From contig NZ_OPYI01000008.1 of the NCBI RefSeq assembly GCF_900343085.1, forward strand, positions 1-64,000: a DNA stretch of 64,000 bases, written 5' to 3'. The position numbers and the translations under genes are program-made. The notes under the pieces were generated by a model. It made no database searches. It had not been told where the DNA came from and saw only the letters and a list, made by a program, of their open reading frames with translations. Source of the DNA: Aedoeadaptatus coli. Lineage in GTDB: Bacteria; Bacillota; Clostridia; Tissierellales; Peptoniphilaceae. Below are positions 46,017 to 54,933 of the stretch, in pieces. The stretch's first letter is position 1. Each line of letters opens with the position of its first letter.

Positions 46017-46629
46017 TCATATGCTTATATTAGATAACCAAGGGTCAATTATTGTAGATTCTAAATCTAAGAACTATAGGATTTCTTTTATTATGAAAAT
46101 TAGAGAACCTCATGATGGCTGGGCGCATTTGTTGGAACATTTTATTATAAATATGATTGAAAGTGAGGAATATTTCAATAAATCATTATTTATTGAAGGA
46201 AAGACTGATTATGTGAGTATAGAGATAATTATAGGAAAGATTGATGTATTTGAAGATTTGTTATTTATAATACAATCCTTTTTTTTCACACTTGGAATCA
46301 TAAATAATAGTGAACTTTATGAAAGAAAAGTAGCAATAAGGACTAATATGTGTTTTATAGAATCTAAGAAGGAAGTGTTAAAGGAGATAGAAAAAAAGTT
46401 TCTTTCTAATAAGAGACAATTGAAAATTAATGAAGTTTTAATAAGTCAAAAACTAGATGAATTGCCCATAGGGAGTTCTAATTCAATAAGATCATGTAGT
46501 TTAAAGAAGATTAAAAAATATTTTCAACTTAATATTGTGGATATATTTTATATAGGAATTGTGAAGGATGTGTTGGAAAGTAAGAAAATACAAGAAAAAA
46601 TTACGAGGTTGTACAGTGGAAAATATTGA
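46000..46629 (+). CDS. M16-type peptidase, catalytic N-half
   Basis: The 209-residue protein carries the inverted zinc motif HLLEH (residues 43-47) of M16 peptidases, with Glu 121 or Glu 125 at the distance of the third ligand. It is only half the size of a normal M16 domain pair. It starts inside the permease end. Subtilosin clusters use two M16 proteins (AlbE, AlbF) for leader removal or immunity; a leader-cutting role is inferred, as the exporter in this cluster has no C39 protease domain. Confidence 0.8.
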   Translation: MKIINNHMLILDNQGSIIVDSKSKNYRISFIMKIREPHDGWAHLLEHFIINMIESEEYFNKSLFIEGKTDYVSIEIIIGKIDVFEDLLFIIQSFFFTLGIINNSELYERKVAIRTNMCFIESKKEVLKEIEKKFLSNKRQLKINEVLISQKLDELPIGSSNSIRSCSLKKIKKYFQLNIVDIFYIGIVKDVLESKKIQEKITRLYSGKY

Positions 46630-47170
46630 TGTATATAGTTTTAATAAAATAAGAGACGATGAACTTTTTGAATTAAAAATCTTATTGGATATTGGTTCTG
46701 TAGTAGGTAATAAAGAGATAGAATTGTTATTTTTAATTTACGAAGAAATATTAAAGGACCGATTAAAAAAATTGCTAAAACATATAGATTTGAATACTAT
46801 AAATTGCTTTATAAATTTTAATATAAAGGCAATAATGATAGGAAATATTTTCACTGAAATTAATATATGTTCTGATATAGATTTGTCCTCCATAATATTA
46901 GAAAAAGCAAATTCACTCATCTATGATGAAGCAGGAATTCGGGAATTCGATAAAGGATTAAACAATATAAGGGATTTTCTTAAGATGGATTTATCTGATA
47001 CTTACTATTTGTTTAACTCATATTCGTTATTTTATAAGTATGGATTAATTCCGATAAATCACATAAATAAAGAAAAATTTGTTTTGCGTCTTGAAAATAT
47101 CACTATAGAGTCCTACAATTTATTTCAGTCTCAATACATAAAAAATGCAAAGATAATTATTATTTCATAG
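46616..47170 (+). CDS. M16-like partner subunit, non-catalytic half
   Basis: The 184-residue protein starts with GTG 14 bp before the stop of the catalytic half, with GAGG at proper spacing. It has no HxxEH motif. Its pattern (LFLIYEEILKDRLKKLLKHI; IEYNLFQS-like C-terminus) fits the C-terminal half-domain of M16 proteins. The two probably pair as a heterodimer. It is not read as a simple frameshift because a start codon and ribosome site are both present. Confidence 0.65.
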   Translation: MENIDVYSFNKIRDDELFELKILLDIGSVVGNKEIELLFLIYEEILKDRLKKLLKHIDLNTINCFINFNIKAIMIGNIFTEINICSDIDLSSIILEKANSLIYDEAGIREFDKGLNNIRDFLKMDLSDTYYLFNSYSLFYKYGLIPINHINKEKFVLRLENITIESYNLFQSQYIKNAKIIIIS

Positions 47171-47190
47171 TAGACTTTGGGGGATATATT

Positions 47191-49008
47191 ATGAAGATGT
47201 ATAAAAAAATCATTTTTATTATTAGGTATGTATACTTAAGTATTGGCCTTATGTATAAGGCGAGTAAAATCAGATTTTTGATTATACTAGTGAGTAGTAT
47301 ATTTTTGGGAATACTAAATTCTACTATAGTTATTGCTTATAAATATCTTATAGATGGGATTTCATTTTATATCAAACACTTTACTATTGATACGTACATA
47401 TTTGTAAGAGCAGTTTGTGTATATTCAATGGTAAAGTTATTAATACGTGTTATTACGCAAATAAATGATTATTATAGTTTTCAATACTTTAATGAGCTAG
47501 ATAAATTTTTTACTATAAATATAAGTAAAAAGATTAGCAGATTAAAGATGGAGAGTTTTGATAATTCGAAGACTTATAATTTAATACAAATGGTATACAA
47601 AGACTCTACTTCTAAAAATAAAATGATGTTAGATATAGTTATGGATATGATACGAAATCTTATTACAATGGTCAGTGTATCGTATATAATAATTAAGTTT
47701 AGTATGTTATGTTTTTTTGTTTGTATAGTTAGTTCAATTCTTAATATTATAAATGAATTTGATGCTTTAGAAAAACTATATAATGAATATAATAAACAAA
47801 TAGAAAGTATTAGATATATTGAAATTTTAAAGTCTATTTTAACAAAGTATAATTGGATTGTCGAAACAAAAGTTTACAGTTCTGTCAAAATACTAATAGG
47901 TAAAATGACAATAATATATGACAATAATTTAAAGAATAATAAATCTATAAAATCAAAATATTTTAAGCGATCAATATGTATTTCAGTATTAGAAGAGATA
48001 ACAAATACTGTGAATATAATTTTGATAATATTAAGATGTTCTAAACTTAAAATAAGTATTGGGTCAGCAATAATGTATTTTCAAACCATGGAATTAGTTA
48101 GGCAATCACTTACAAATTTATTTAGTTCAGTGGAGAGTTCATATGAGAGTTGTTTATATATTGAAAAGTATTTTGATTTAATGAATTTAAAAGAAAGTAA
48201 TGAAGGAACTGTTAATTTGAATAGAAAAGTAGAACAAATCACTTTTGAAAATGTTAGTTTTCGATATCCAAACAGTAATAAATTTGCTTTGAAAAATTTT
48301 AATTATACTTTTAAAATAGGGAAAAATTATGGAATAATTGGTTTGAATGGATCAGGAAAAACAACTTTAACAAAATTAATTTTAGGTATGTATGACCCAA
48401 CGGAAGGAGAAATTAAAGTCGATGGAGTATTAATTAATAATGTAAATAAAAATAACTATTATAAATATTTTGATACAGTACATCAAGATTTTATAAAGTA
48501 TCCATTTTCGTTAAGAGAAAATATAAGTATTGGAAGCTCGCATTCAGGAGAATATGAATTAATTTCTGATAATGGTATAAATGAGATCCTCTCGCAAATT
48601 AATATTTATAATAATGAAAAAGATAAACTGAACTTTGACTATGATAATGTACTTGATAAGAGTGTAGCTGGAGGGATTGAATTATCTGGAGGAGAATGGC
48701 AAAAAGTGGCTATAGCACGAGCCTTGTACAACAGATCTGAAATTTTGCTTCTGGATGAGCCAACATCATCTATAGATTCATTAACTGAAGAAAATATTTT
48801 TAATCTGATAAATAAAAATAATGGTGAAATAATGAATATTATAATATCGCATAGGTTGAGAAATCTTGTAAAAGTTGATGAAATAATATTGCTTGATCAT
48901 GGTGCGATGGTTGCTAGTGGTTCTCATCAGACGCTTTTAAAGAATGAACTGTATAAAAAACTTTATAATAGTCAGGATTATAACATCTTAAACGACATAA
49001 AAAATTGA
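47191..49008 (+). CDS. ABC exporter (fused membrane and ATPase domains)
   Basis: The 605-residue half-transporter has about six membrane segments in residues 1-320 and an ATPase domain after 345: Walker A GLNGSGKTT (about 389-397), signature LSGGEWQKV and Walker B LLLDEPTSSID. No N-terminal C39 peptidase domain is present. It probably exports the mature peptide. Start ATG 47191 follows a GGGG-rich weak site, 20 bp after the previous gene. Confidence 0.87.
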   Translation: MKMYKKIIFIIRYVYLSIGLMYKASKIRFLIILVSSIFLGILNSTIVIAYKYLIDGISFYIKHFTIDTYIFVRAVCVYSMVKLLIRVITQINDYYSFQYFNELDKFFTINISKKISRLKMESFDNSKTYNLIQMVYKDSTSKNKMMLDIVMDMIRNLITMVSVSYIIIKFSMLCFFVCIVSSILNIINEFDALEKLYNEYNKQIESIRYIEILKSILTKYNWIVETKVYSSVKILIGKMTIIYDNNLKNNKSIKSKYFKRSICISVLEEITNTVNIILIILRCSKLKISIGSAIMYFQTMELVRQSLTNLFSSVESSYESCLYIEKYFDLMNLKESNEGTVNLNRKVEQITFENVSFRYPNSNKFALKNFNYTFKIGKNYGIIGLNGSGKTTLTKLILGMYDPTEGEIKVDGVLINNVNKNNYYKYFDTVHQDFIKYPFSLRENISIGSSHSGEYELISDNGINEILSQINIYNNEKDKLNFDYDNVLDKSVAGGIELSGGEWQKVAIARALYNRSEILLLDEPTSSIDSLTEENIFNLINKNNGEIMNIIISHRLRNLVKVDEIILLDHGAMVASGSHQTLLKNELYKKLYNSQDYNILNDIKN

Positions 49009-49054
49009 CCAAAACATTCAGAAAACTGAGATTCCATTCAAGTGAATATTTCAA

Positions 49055-49312
49055 ATGAAAAATAAAATATTTACAATTTCACTTATAACAATACTAGCGT
49101 GTAGTCCGATCTTTTTTGTAGGTAAATATCAATTATATGGATTTTTAGTGGAATTAAATTATATTGATAGTATATTTTATTATTTCCATTAGTATGGAAT
49201 ATATTTTTATTTTTATCTTTTTGATGATAAACCTTCTAGTTATGTAAGTATAATTTTCTATATAATAGGAATCCTAGCGTCTTTATATTTTAAAAGAATA
49301 TTCAAAAAATGA
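49055..49312 (+). pseudogene. Small membrane protein gene with in-frame TAG
   Basis: The frame from ATG 49055 encodes a hydrophobic protein (TISLITILACSPIFFVGKY) and hits TAG at 49190-49192. The same frame stays open afterwards (SYVSIIFYIIGILASLYF) to TGA 49310-49312, in total 85 codons plus stop. It could be a two-segment immunity protein that has lost its function by an amber mutation. The ribosome site is weak. It lies before the cluster's terminator. Confidence 0.55.
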
Positions 49313-49372
49313 TGTAAATTTATTATCAGATAAAAATAAATTAATACATAAAAATACAATTAGCTATTTATA

Positions 49373-49412
49373 CCTATTGGTACTTCAAAACGAAATACTA
49401 ATAGGTTTTTTT
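49373..49412 (+). terminator. Terminator at end of RiPP cluster
   Basis: CCTATT-GTA-TTC and GAA-TAC-AATAGG arms with a short AAAAC loop are followed by seven Ts. Confidence 0.88.
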
Positions 49413-49447
49413 GTGTTCGATATTTTATTTTATACTTAAGAAAACTT

Positions 49448-49498
49448 CTTACTCAAAAACACTTCCTTTGTCCTAAGGAATATAGAGGAAAGAAAATT
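49448..49498 (+). repeat. Fifth copy of the 48-bp repeat
   Basis: CTTACTCAAA-N11-TGTCCTAAGGAATAT has the same spacing as the array at 8237-8430. It reads LTQKHFLCPKEYRGKK in one frame but without a credible start codon, so it may be the end of a lost gene. Confidence 0.75.
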
Positions 49499-49548
49499 AG
49501 GGTTAAAAATAACCTTAATTTTTTTGCCTGTGATACAGGAGGTGGAGT

Positions 49549-49758
49549 ATGGAAGTAAAGAAGTTTGAAGGTGAAAAAGAAGTCGTAAAGCCTGAATACA
49601 CTGAAAGGGATTTAAAGGCAGAGCTTAATTTCTATCTATCGGATAAGTTCATCCAAGATCTATTTCTGTTAGACGAAATCAGCCTTGAAGAATATAGAAA
49701 AATTAGGAGAGAAAATATTAAAAAATTCAGACCTATTCTTTCGGAATTACTGCTATAA
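49549..49758 (+). CDS. Small SHOCT-like protein before recombinases
   Basis: The 69-residue charged protein has AGGAGG before the ATG. YLSDKFIQDLFLLDEISLEE and YRKIRRENIKKF resemble the SHOCT-like segments often encoded before serine recombinases in Firmicute mobile elements. It may help recombination direction or be a regulator. Function unknown. Confidence 0.65.
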   Translation: MEVKKFEGEKEVVKPEYTERDLKAELNFYLSDKFIQDLFLLDEISLEEYRKIRRENIKKFRPILSELLL

Positions 49759-49761
49759 GAC

Positions 49762-49790
49762 TTGATAAATACTCACTTGTACGGGAATAT
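49762..49790 (+). promoter_or_regulatory. Conserved promoter-like element, copy C
   Basis: TTGATA (49762) then TTGTACGGGAATAT (49777-49790), with the same 15-bp offset as copies A and B. The GTACAA half of the palindrome is missing here. It drives the first recombinase gene. Confidence 0.65.
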
Positions 49791-49817
49791 AGCACTAGCA
49801 GAAAGGAGGTTGAATGG

Positions 49818-51380
49818 ATGAAAAAGATAACAAAAATAGAAGCTAATCAAAAAGAAGAATCTACATTAAGAGTTGCTGCCTATGCAAGAGTATCGACTGA
49901 TGAAGACGCTCAGCTTGTAAGTCTTAAAACACAAAAGGCACACTATGAAAAGATTATATCTGAGAACAAGTCATACACTTTTGCAGGCCTATACTTTGAT
50001 GAAGGCATAACTGGAACAAAGAAAGAATGCAGAGACGGTCTTTTAAAAATGCTAAAAGATTGTGAAAATGGGAAGATAGATTTTATCCTAACGAAGTCAA
50101 TATCTAGGCTTGCAAGAAACACGACAGATTGTTTGGAAATCGTAAGAAGACTCCTTGACCTAAACATTGGCATCTATTTTGAAAAAGAAAACATTGATAC
50201 CAGGACAATGGAAAGCGAGTTGATGTTATCCATACTTTCATCCCTTGCAGAAAGTGAATCCAGGTCTATTTCAGAAAATAACAAGTGGTCTATAAAGAAA
50301 AAATTTCAAAATGGAACTTTTATCATATCAAGCCCACCCTATGGCTATGAGAATATAGACGGGAAGATGGTAGTTAACGAAGAAGAAGGAAAAATAATAA
50401 AAGAAATATATGAAAAGTATCTTTCAGGTAAGGGGACACATAAAATTGCAGAAGACTTAAATAAGAGAAAAATTAAAGGACAAAGAGGAGCAAGCTGGCA
50501 TGGGTCAACTATAAACGGAATCTTAAAAAATGAAAAATATATAGGCGATGTCATCTACCAAAAGACCTATACAGACGATACTTACAAGAGGCATAAAAAT
50601 AAGGGAGAAGAAGACCAGTATAAGATAATAGATAACCATAAAGCTATTGTAAGCAGAGAGGACTTTGAGAAAGTACAAGAATTAATAAGACTTAGGGCTA
50701 TAGCAAAAGGAAATGGAAAAAATACTAAAAGATATCAAAATAGATATAGCCTATCTGGAAAAATTAAGTGTGGAGAGTGTGGTTCAAGCTTTAAAAGAAG
50801 GCATCACTATAACGGCAAAGATAAATATATAGCCTGGACTTGCAGTGAGCACCTAAAAGATATCAATAAGTGCTCCATGAAGTTTATTAAAGATAAGGAC
50901 ATTAAACTAGCTTTTGTGACTCTAGTTAATAAGCTAATCTTTGGAAAAGATAGTATCCTTACACCACTTTTAGAATCCTTAAAGAGAGTGGACAGCAGGG
51001 AAGAAGTCGAGAAGATAAACAATATAGAAGAAAGTTTAGAAAAGCTAAAAGAAAGAAAAGAGGTTCTAAACAAACTAATAACTTCAGGGGTTTTAGATGC
51101 AAGTATTTACACAAAAGAAAGCAGTGAGATTTCAAGCGAAGAAAGAAACTTACTTAAGGAAAAGGAGAGAAGCAAAAAAGCCATCCTTGGAAACGATGAA
51201 GAAATAAGAGAACTTGAAAAGCTAATAGAAATCTTAGATAAAAGCGAAATGATAGATCACTTTGAAGATGACTTGTTTGAAGAAATCATTGACCACATTC
51301 AAGTTGTTAATAGAGAGACCCTAGATTTTCATTTAAAATGTGGACTTGTACTAAGAGAGGAAGTGAAAAATAATGTCTAG
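49818..51380 (+). CDS. Large serine recombinase 1
   Basis: The 520-residue recombinase has an N-terminal resolvase domain with catalytic Ser 26 in YARVS, an Arg-rich active site (SISRLARN), a Recombinase domain (about 170-290), a zinc ribbon (CGECGSSF and CSEHLKDINKC, about 318-350) and a coiled coil. It should cut attP and rlmD attB with its neighbour. Its stop overlaps the next gene. Confidence 0.92.
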   Translation: MKKITKIEANQKEESTLRVAAYARVSTDEDAQLVSLKTQKAHYEKIISENKSYTFAGLYFDEGITGTKKECRDGLLKMLKDCENGKIDFILTKSISRLARNTTDCLEIVRRLLDLNIGIYFEKENIDTRTMESELMLSILSSLAESESRSISENNKWSIKKKFQNGTFIISSPPYGYENIDGKMVVNEEEGKIIKEIYEKYLSGKGTHKIAEDLNKRKIKGQRGASWHGSTINGILKNEKYIGDVIYQKTYTDDTYKRHKNKGEEDQYKIIDNHKAIVSREDFEKVQELIRLRAIAKGNGKNTKRYQNRYSLSGKIKCGECGSSFKRRHHYNGKDKYIAWTCSEHLKDINKCSMKFIKDKDIKLAFVTLVNKLIFGKDSILTPLLESLKRVDSREEVEKINNIEESLEKLKERKEVLNKLITSGVLDASIYTKESSEISSEERNLLKEKERSKKAILGNDEEIRELEKLIEILDKSEMIDHFEDDLFEEIIDHIQVVNRETLDFHLKCGLVLREEVKNNV

Positions 51381-51789
51381 ACTATGTTATGGCTATACCA
51401 TAAGAGACGGAAGATTAGAAGTTCAAGAAAAAGAAGCGGAGAATATAAGAAAAATCTTTAAAAACTATCTTGCTGGCAACGCCCTTATTAAGTCGGCAGA
51501 CCTTGCAGGCTTAAAGAAAAACAGCTCAAGCGTAAAAAGAATATTAACCAATAAAAAGTATTTAGGAAATGACATCTATCCCAAGATTATAGATAGAGAA
51601 AGCTTTGAGAAGGCAGGTCAAATGTTAAAGGAAAGAGCAGTAGCTATGGGGCGAGTTTGGGAAAAGGAAGAAGAGATTATTAGAGTTCCATGTAAGTTTA
51701 GATATAAAGAAGAAGGAGTTCTTCCAATAGATCCCTTTGAACGAGCGAGCCACCAGTACAATTTAATCGAGGTGATAGATGATGAATAG
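51373..51789 (+). CDS. Recombinase accessory protein lacking the catalytic domain
   Basis: The 138-residue protein corresponds only to the Recombinase domain ([40 protein letters not shown]) and has no resolvase active site. Homologues stand between the two large recombinases in related elements. A role in att choice or directionality is possible. It overlaps both neighbours (ATGA-type), so the three genes are translated together. Confidence 0.75.
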   Translation: MSRLCYGYTIRDGRLEVQEKEAENIRKIFKNYLAGNALIKSADLAGLKKNSSSVKRILTNKKYLGNDIYPKIIDRESFEKAGQMLKERAVAMGRVWEKEEEIIRVPCKFRYKEEGVLPIDPFERASHQYNLIEVIDDE

Positions 51790-53344
51790 CAAGGTTATAG
51801 TCATACCAGCTAAAAAGAAAAAGGGAAACTCAATCAAGGAATCAGAAAAGAAGAAACTAAGAGTGGCAGCTTATGCGAGGGTATCAACAGATAGCGATGA
51901 ACAAGCAACTTCTTATGACACTCAAGTAGACCATTACACAAACTATATTAAGAAAAATCTAGATTGGGAATTTGCAGGAGTGTTTTCTGACGAAGGAATC
52001 AGTGGAACTTATACCAAGAAAAGAGCTGGCTTTAATAAAATGATTGAAGAAGCTATGGAAGGAAACATAGACTATATCATCACAAAGTCCATATCTAGGT
52101 TTGCCAGAAACACACTAGACTGTTTAAAGTATATTCGAAAACTTAAAGAAAACAATATCCCAGTTTACTTTGAAAAAGAAAACATCAATACCATGGACGC
52201 CAAGGGAGAAGTCCTCCTTACCATTATGGCATCCCTTGCACAACAGGAAAGTCAGTCCTTATCTCAAAATGTGAAGTTAGGCTTTCAATATAGATTTCAA
52301 CAAGGCCAAGTCCAAGTAAATCATAATAGGTTTTTAGGCTATACAAAAGACGAAGATGGAAAACTTGTCATCGTTCCTGAAGAAGCAAAAATAGTAAAGA
52401 GGATCTACAGAGAATACTTGGAAGGGGCAAGTCTACGAGACATAAAGGTAGGACTTGAAAAAGAAAAGATAGTAAATGGAGCAGGAAATAAGAAGTGGCA
52501 TGTATCGAACCTCAATCAAATATTAACTAATGAGAAATATATGGGGGATGCCCTCCTACAGAAAACCTATACGGTAGATTTTCTAAATAAGAAAAGAGTA
52601 AAGAATGATGGGATTGCACCTCAATATTATGTAGAAAATAGCCACGAAGCCATCATACCAAAAGAAATCTTCATGCGAGTTGGAGAAGAAATGTACAGAC
52701 GAGCTAATATGGTAAGTGGAAAAGGGAAAAGAAGAATTTATTCCAGCAAATACGCCCTTTCAAGTATTGTCTATTGCTCTAAATGTGGGGATATTTACAG
52801 AAGAATTGCTTGGAACAACAGGGGAAACAAATATATAGTTTGGAGATGTTGCACAAGAGTAACTCATGGACCAGATGCCTGCAATGCAAGAACCATAAAA
52901 GAAGAAGACTTACAAGAAGCAGTTGTGGAAGCCATCAATCAACTTATATCTGAAAGCAATGAAGTAAAAGAAATAATAAAAGAGAACATTAAAAAAGTCA
53001 TCACAGGTGATGAAAGCAGCAGGATTGAAGAAATAGACAAAGAAATGCTGGAGGTTCAAGAAGAACTTTTAAAAGTAGCTAATGCCAAGAAAGACTACAC
53101 AGACCTTGCAGATAAGGTGGAAGAGTTAAGGAATGAAAAAGAAAAGATACTCCTAACTATGGCGGAAGAGAAGAATGAACAAATTAGACTAATGGAATTA
53201 GAAGAGTTTTTATACAATCAAGAATTCGAAATAGAAAGCTATGATGAAGAGTTGGTAAGGAAACTAGTGGAGAAGATGGTTGTTTATGACGATGATTTAA
53301 AAATAGTATTTAAATCAGGACTTGAGGTTGAAATAGAAAATTGA
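51779..53344 (+). CDS. Large serine recombinase 2
   Basis: The 521-residue recombinase has catalytic Ser 36 in YARVS, active-site SISRFARN, a Recombinase domain, a zinc ribbon (CSKCGDIY and [12 protein letters not shown]) and a C-terminal coiled coil. It is the closest gene to attR. With recombinase 1 it forms the integration module. Confidence 0.92.
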   Translation: MMNSKVIVIPAKKKKGNSIKESEKKKLRVAAYARVSTDSDEQATSYDTQVDHYTNYIKKNLDWEFAGVFSDEGISGTYTKKRAGFNKMIEEAMEGNIDYIITKSISRFARNTLDCLKYIRKLKENNIPVYFEKENINTMDAKGEVLLTIMASLAQQESQSLSQNVKLGFQYRFQQGQVQVNHNRFLGYTKDEDGKLVIVPEEAKIVKRIYREYLEGASLRDIKVGLEKEKIVNGAGNKKWHVSNLNQILTNEKYMGDALLQKTYTVDFLNKKRVKNDGIAPQYYVENSHEAIIPKEIFMRVGEEMYRRANMVSGKGKRRIYSSKYALSSIVYCSKCGDIYRRIAWNNRGNKYIVWRCCTRVTHGPDACNARTIKEEDLQEAVVEAINQLISESNEVKEIIKENIKKVITGDESSRIEEIDKEMLEVQEELLKVANAKKDYTDLADKVEELRNEKEKILLTMAEEKNEQIRLMELEEFLYNQEFEIESYDEELVRKLVEKMVVYDDDLKIVFKSGLEVEIEN

Positions 53345-53383
53345 CAAGGATAAAAAGTAAATATACAATATAACTAACAGCAC

Positions 53384-53549
53384 CCGACACGCCTCTTAAC
53401 AATGCGAACCATGTTGAAGCCCTAGCCCTACTTGTCAAGGAGCGAAGCGACGCTGAAAAGTAGAGGCAGGTCTCATGCAAAGATTTCCCAAGAGAAGCGA
53501 CCGAATAGGGAGCTTCGATTGGCAGAAATCGCCTGCTGAGACGGTATGT
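53384..53549 (+). other. Remnants resembling RlmD C-termini beside attR
   Basis: One frame reads NANHVEALALLVKERSDA before a stop at 53461-53463, similar to the HVExxxLL ending of RumA proteins. A second frame reads FPKRSDRIG, continues to PAETVCLMSRK and stops with TAA after the att core. The phage end thus supplies an alternative RlmD tail. Confidence 0.6.
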
Positions 53550-53566
53550 TTGATGTCAAGAAAATA
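53550..53566 (+). repeat. attR core, 17-bp direct repeat
   Basis: This is identical to 5719-5735. The flanking codons differ (ETVCLMSRK-TAA here versus ESVVLMSRK-TAG at rlmD), as expected for a phage-derived left arm. Confidence 0.88.
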
Positions 53567-54063
53567 ATGATATAGCAATGTTTTAAGAAGAAACATCTAT
53601 TTTATCAACTCGGAGAAATGTGTGTTTCTTTGTTTGTGAGAACAGATCGAGAGTGTCAGAAAAACAACCAGATTGAGTAAACAGTAGCAATAATCAATTA
53701 GGGAGTGGATAGAACAGATATTGACTTCAATTTAACGGCTGCTCTTTTAAATTAATACATTAATCTGTATCATTACGTTATAAAAGAAATATTATGATTG
53801 TTTTGTTGTATATTCATGGTCTGATAATTATTTTACTTTTCTTATTTGACAGATGGTAAGTAGGGCAGTGAAAAAGATTATGGATTTTATCTAAGCACTA
53901 AGTAGTTTAGATCACTAATCAGGGAAAATAAGGCCTTCAAGATGAATTCCGAAGGCCCCCTTTCCTTTCCATATAAATATACGTAAAGCATAAGGAACAT
54001 ATGGCAAAAAAAGTGTTTCTCAACATGAGATATAGCTTTTGATATTGAAAGGAGAGATTCAGT
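53567..54063 (+). other. Non-coding start of the resistance island
   Basis: No gene is seen in about 500 bp. GGGAGTGGATAGAACAGATA at 53701 resembles GGGAGAGTGAACAGAATAGA at 5884, each some 150-165 bp after its att core. A GGCCTTC/GAAGGCC hairpin lies at 53932-53957, before the nucleotidyltransferase gene. Confidence 0.5.
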
Positions 54064-54933
54064 ATGATAGATAATATTATTCAATCAGTGACAGACAAAT
54101 TATCCTCTTTGCCTTATATAGAAGGCATTGTATTAGGGGGTTCTCGTGCAAGAGGCACACATACAGAGGATTCTGATATAGATATCGGAATCTATTACAA
54201 ATCAGAATCATTTGACATTACAGCGATTAATCAAATTGCTACAGAGTTGGATGATGAGAATAGAAATAACCTTGTTGTACCTCCCGGAGCGTGGGGTGAT
54301 TGGATTAATGGCGGCGGATGGTTAGTTATAAATGGGTATCATGTTGACTTGATTTTACGTGATATAAAACGGGTGGAACAAATAATCAAAGATACGGAGC
54401 AAGGAATTGTTACTACTAATTATCAGACGGGGCATCCCCATGGATATATAAGTGCTATGTATCGTGGAGAATTGGCGATCAGCAAGATACTATATACTAA
54501 GAATGAAAGCTTATGCGAATTAAAAAATCAGGCAGAAATTTACCCTGGTGCTCTAAAGAAGAACTTGATAAACTTTTTTATATTTGAAGCAGAGTTCTCT
54601 TTAATGTTTGTAAAAGCAAATGCGGGAGCAGAGGATAAATATTATATTGCAGGCCATGTTTTTCGTATTATTTCATGCTTAAATCAAGTACTATTTGCAT
54701 GTAATAATGCTTATTGCATTAACGAAAAGAAAGCTATAAAACTGATTGAAACCTTTGAATATAAACCTGAAAAATATGCTGAAAGGGTTAATCATATTTT
54801 TGAAGTACTCGGTCTTTCACTTTTTGAATGCTACGATCTGACCGAGAAGCTTTATAAAGAAGTGAAAAAAATTGCAACGGAGATGAATAACTTTTTAAAC
54901 GAGGGGAATTCAGATGAAAGAAAACAAATATGA
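54064..54933 (+). CDS. Nucleotidyltransferase-domain protein, ANT-like
   Basis: The 289-residue protein has the nucleotidyltransferase motif GGSRARGTHTEDSDIDIGIY (about residues 25-44) and a third Asp in HVDLIL. It stands first in the resistance operon upstream of the methyltransferase and ant(6)-Ia, an order known from enterococcal plasmids such as pRE25. Whether it modifies an aminoglycoside is not established. It overlaps the methyltransferase start by 20 bp. Confidence 0.8.
   Translation: MIDNIIQSVTDKLSSLPYIEGIVLGGSRARGTHTEDSDIDIGIYYKSESFDITAINQIATELDDENRNNLVVPPGAWGDWINGGGWLVINGYHVDLILRDIKRVEQIIKDTEQGIVTTNYQTGHPHGYISAMYRGELAISKILYTKNESLCELKNQAEIYPGALKKNLINFFIFEAEFSLMFVKANAGAEDKYYIAGHVFRIISCLNQVLFACNNAYCINEKKAIKLIETFEYKPEKYAERVNHIFEVLGLSLFECYDLTEKLYKEVKKIATEMNNFLNEGNSDERKQI

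Noticed and set aside
46000..47170. M16 genes as a single gene broken by a frameshift
   Set aside because: The second frame has its own GTG start with GAGG at good spacing and the overlap is short, as for coupled genes. Comparison with homologues could still change this.
26294..49312. Phage recoding of TGA or TAG as sense codons
   Set aside because: Only two genes show internal stops, one each of TGA and TAG, while many intact genes here end in TAA, TAG and TGA.
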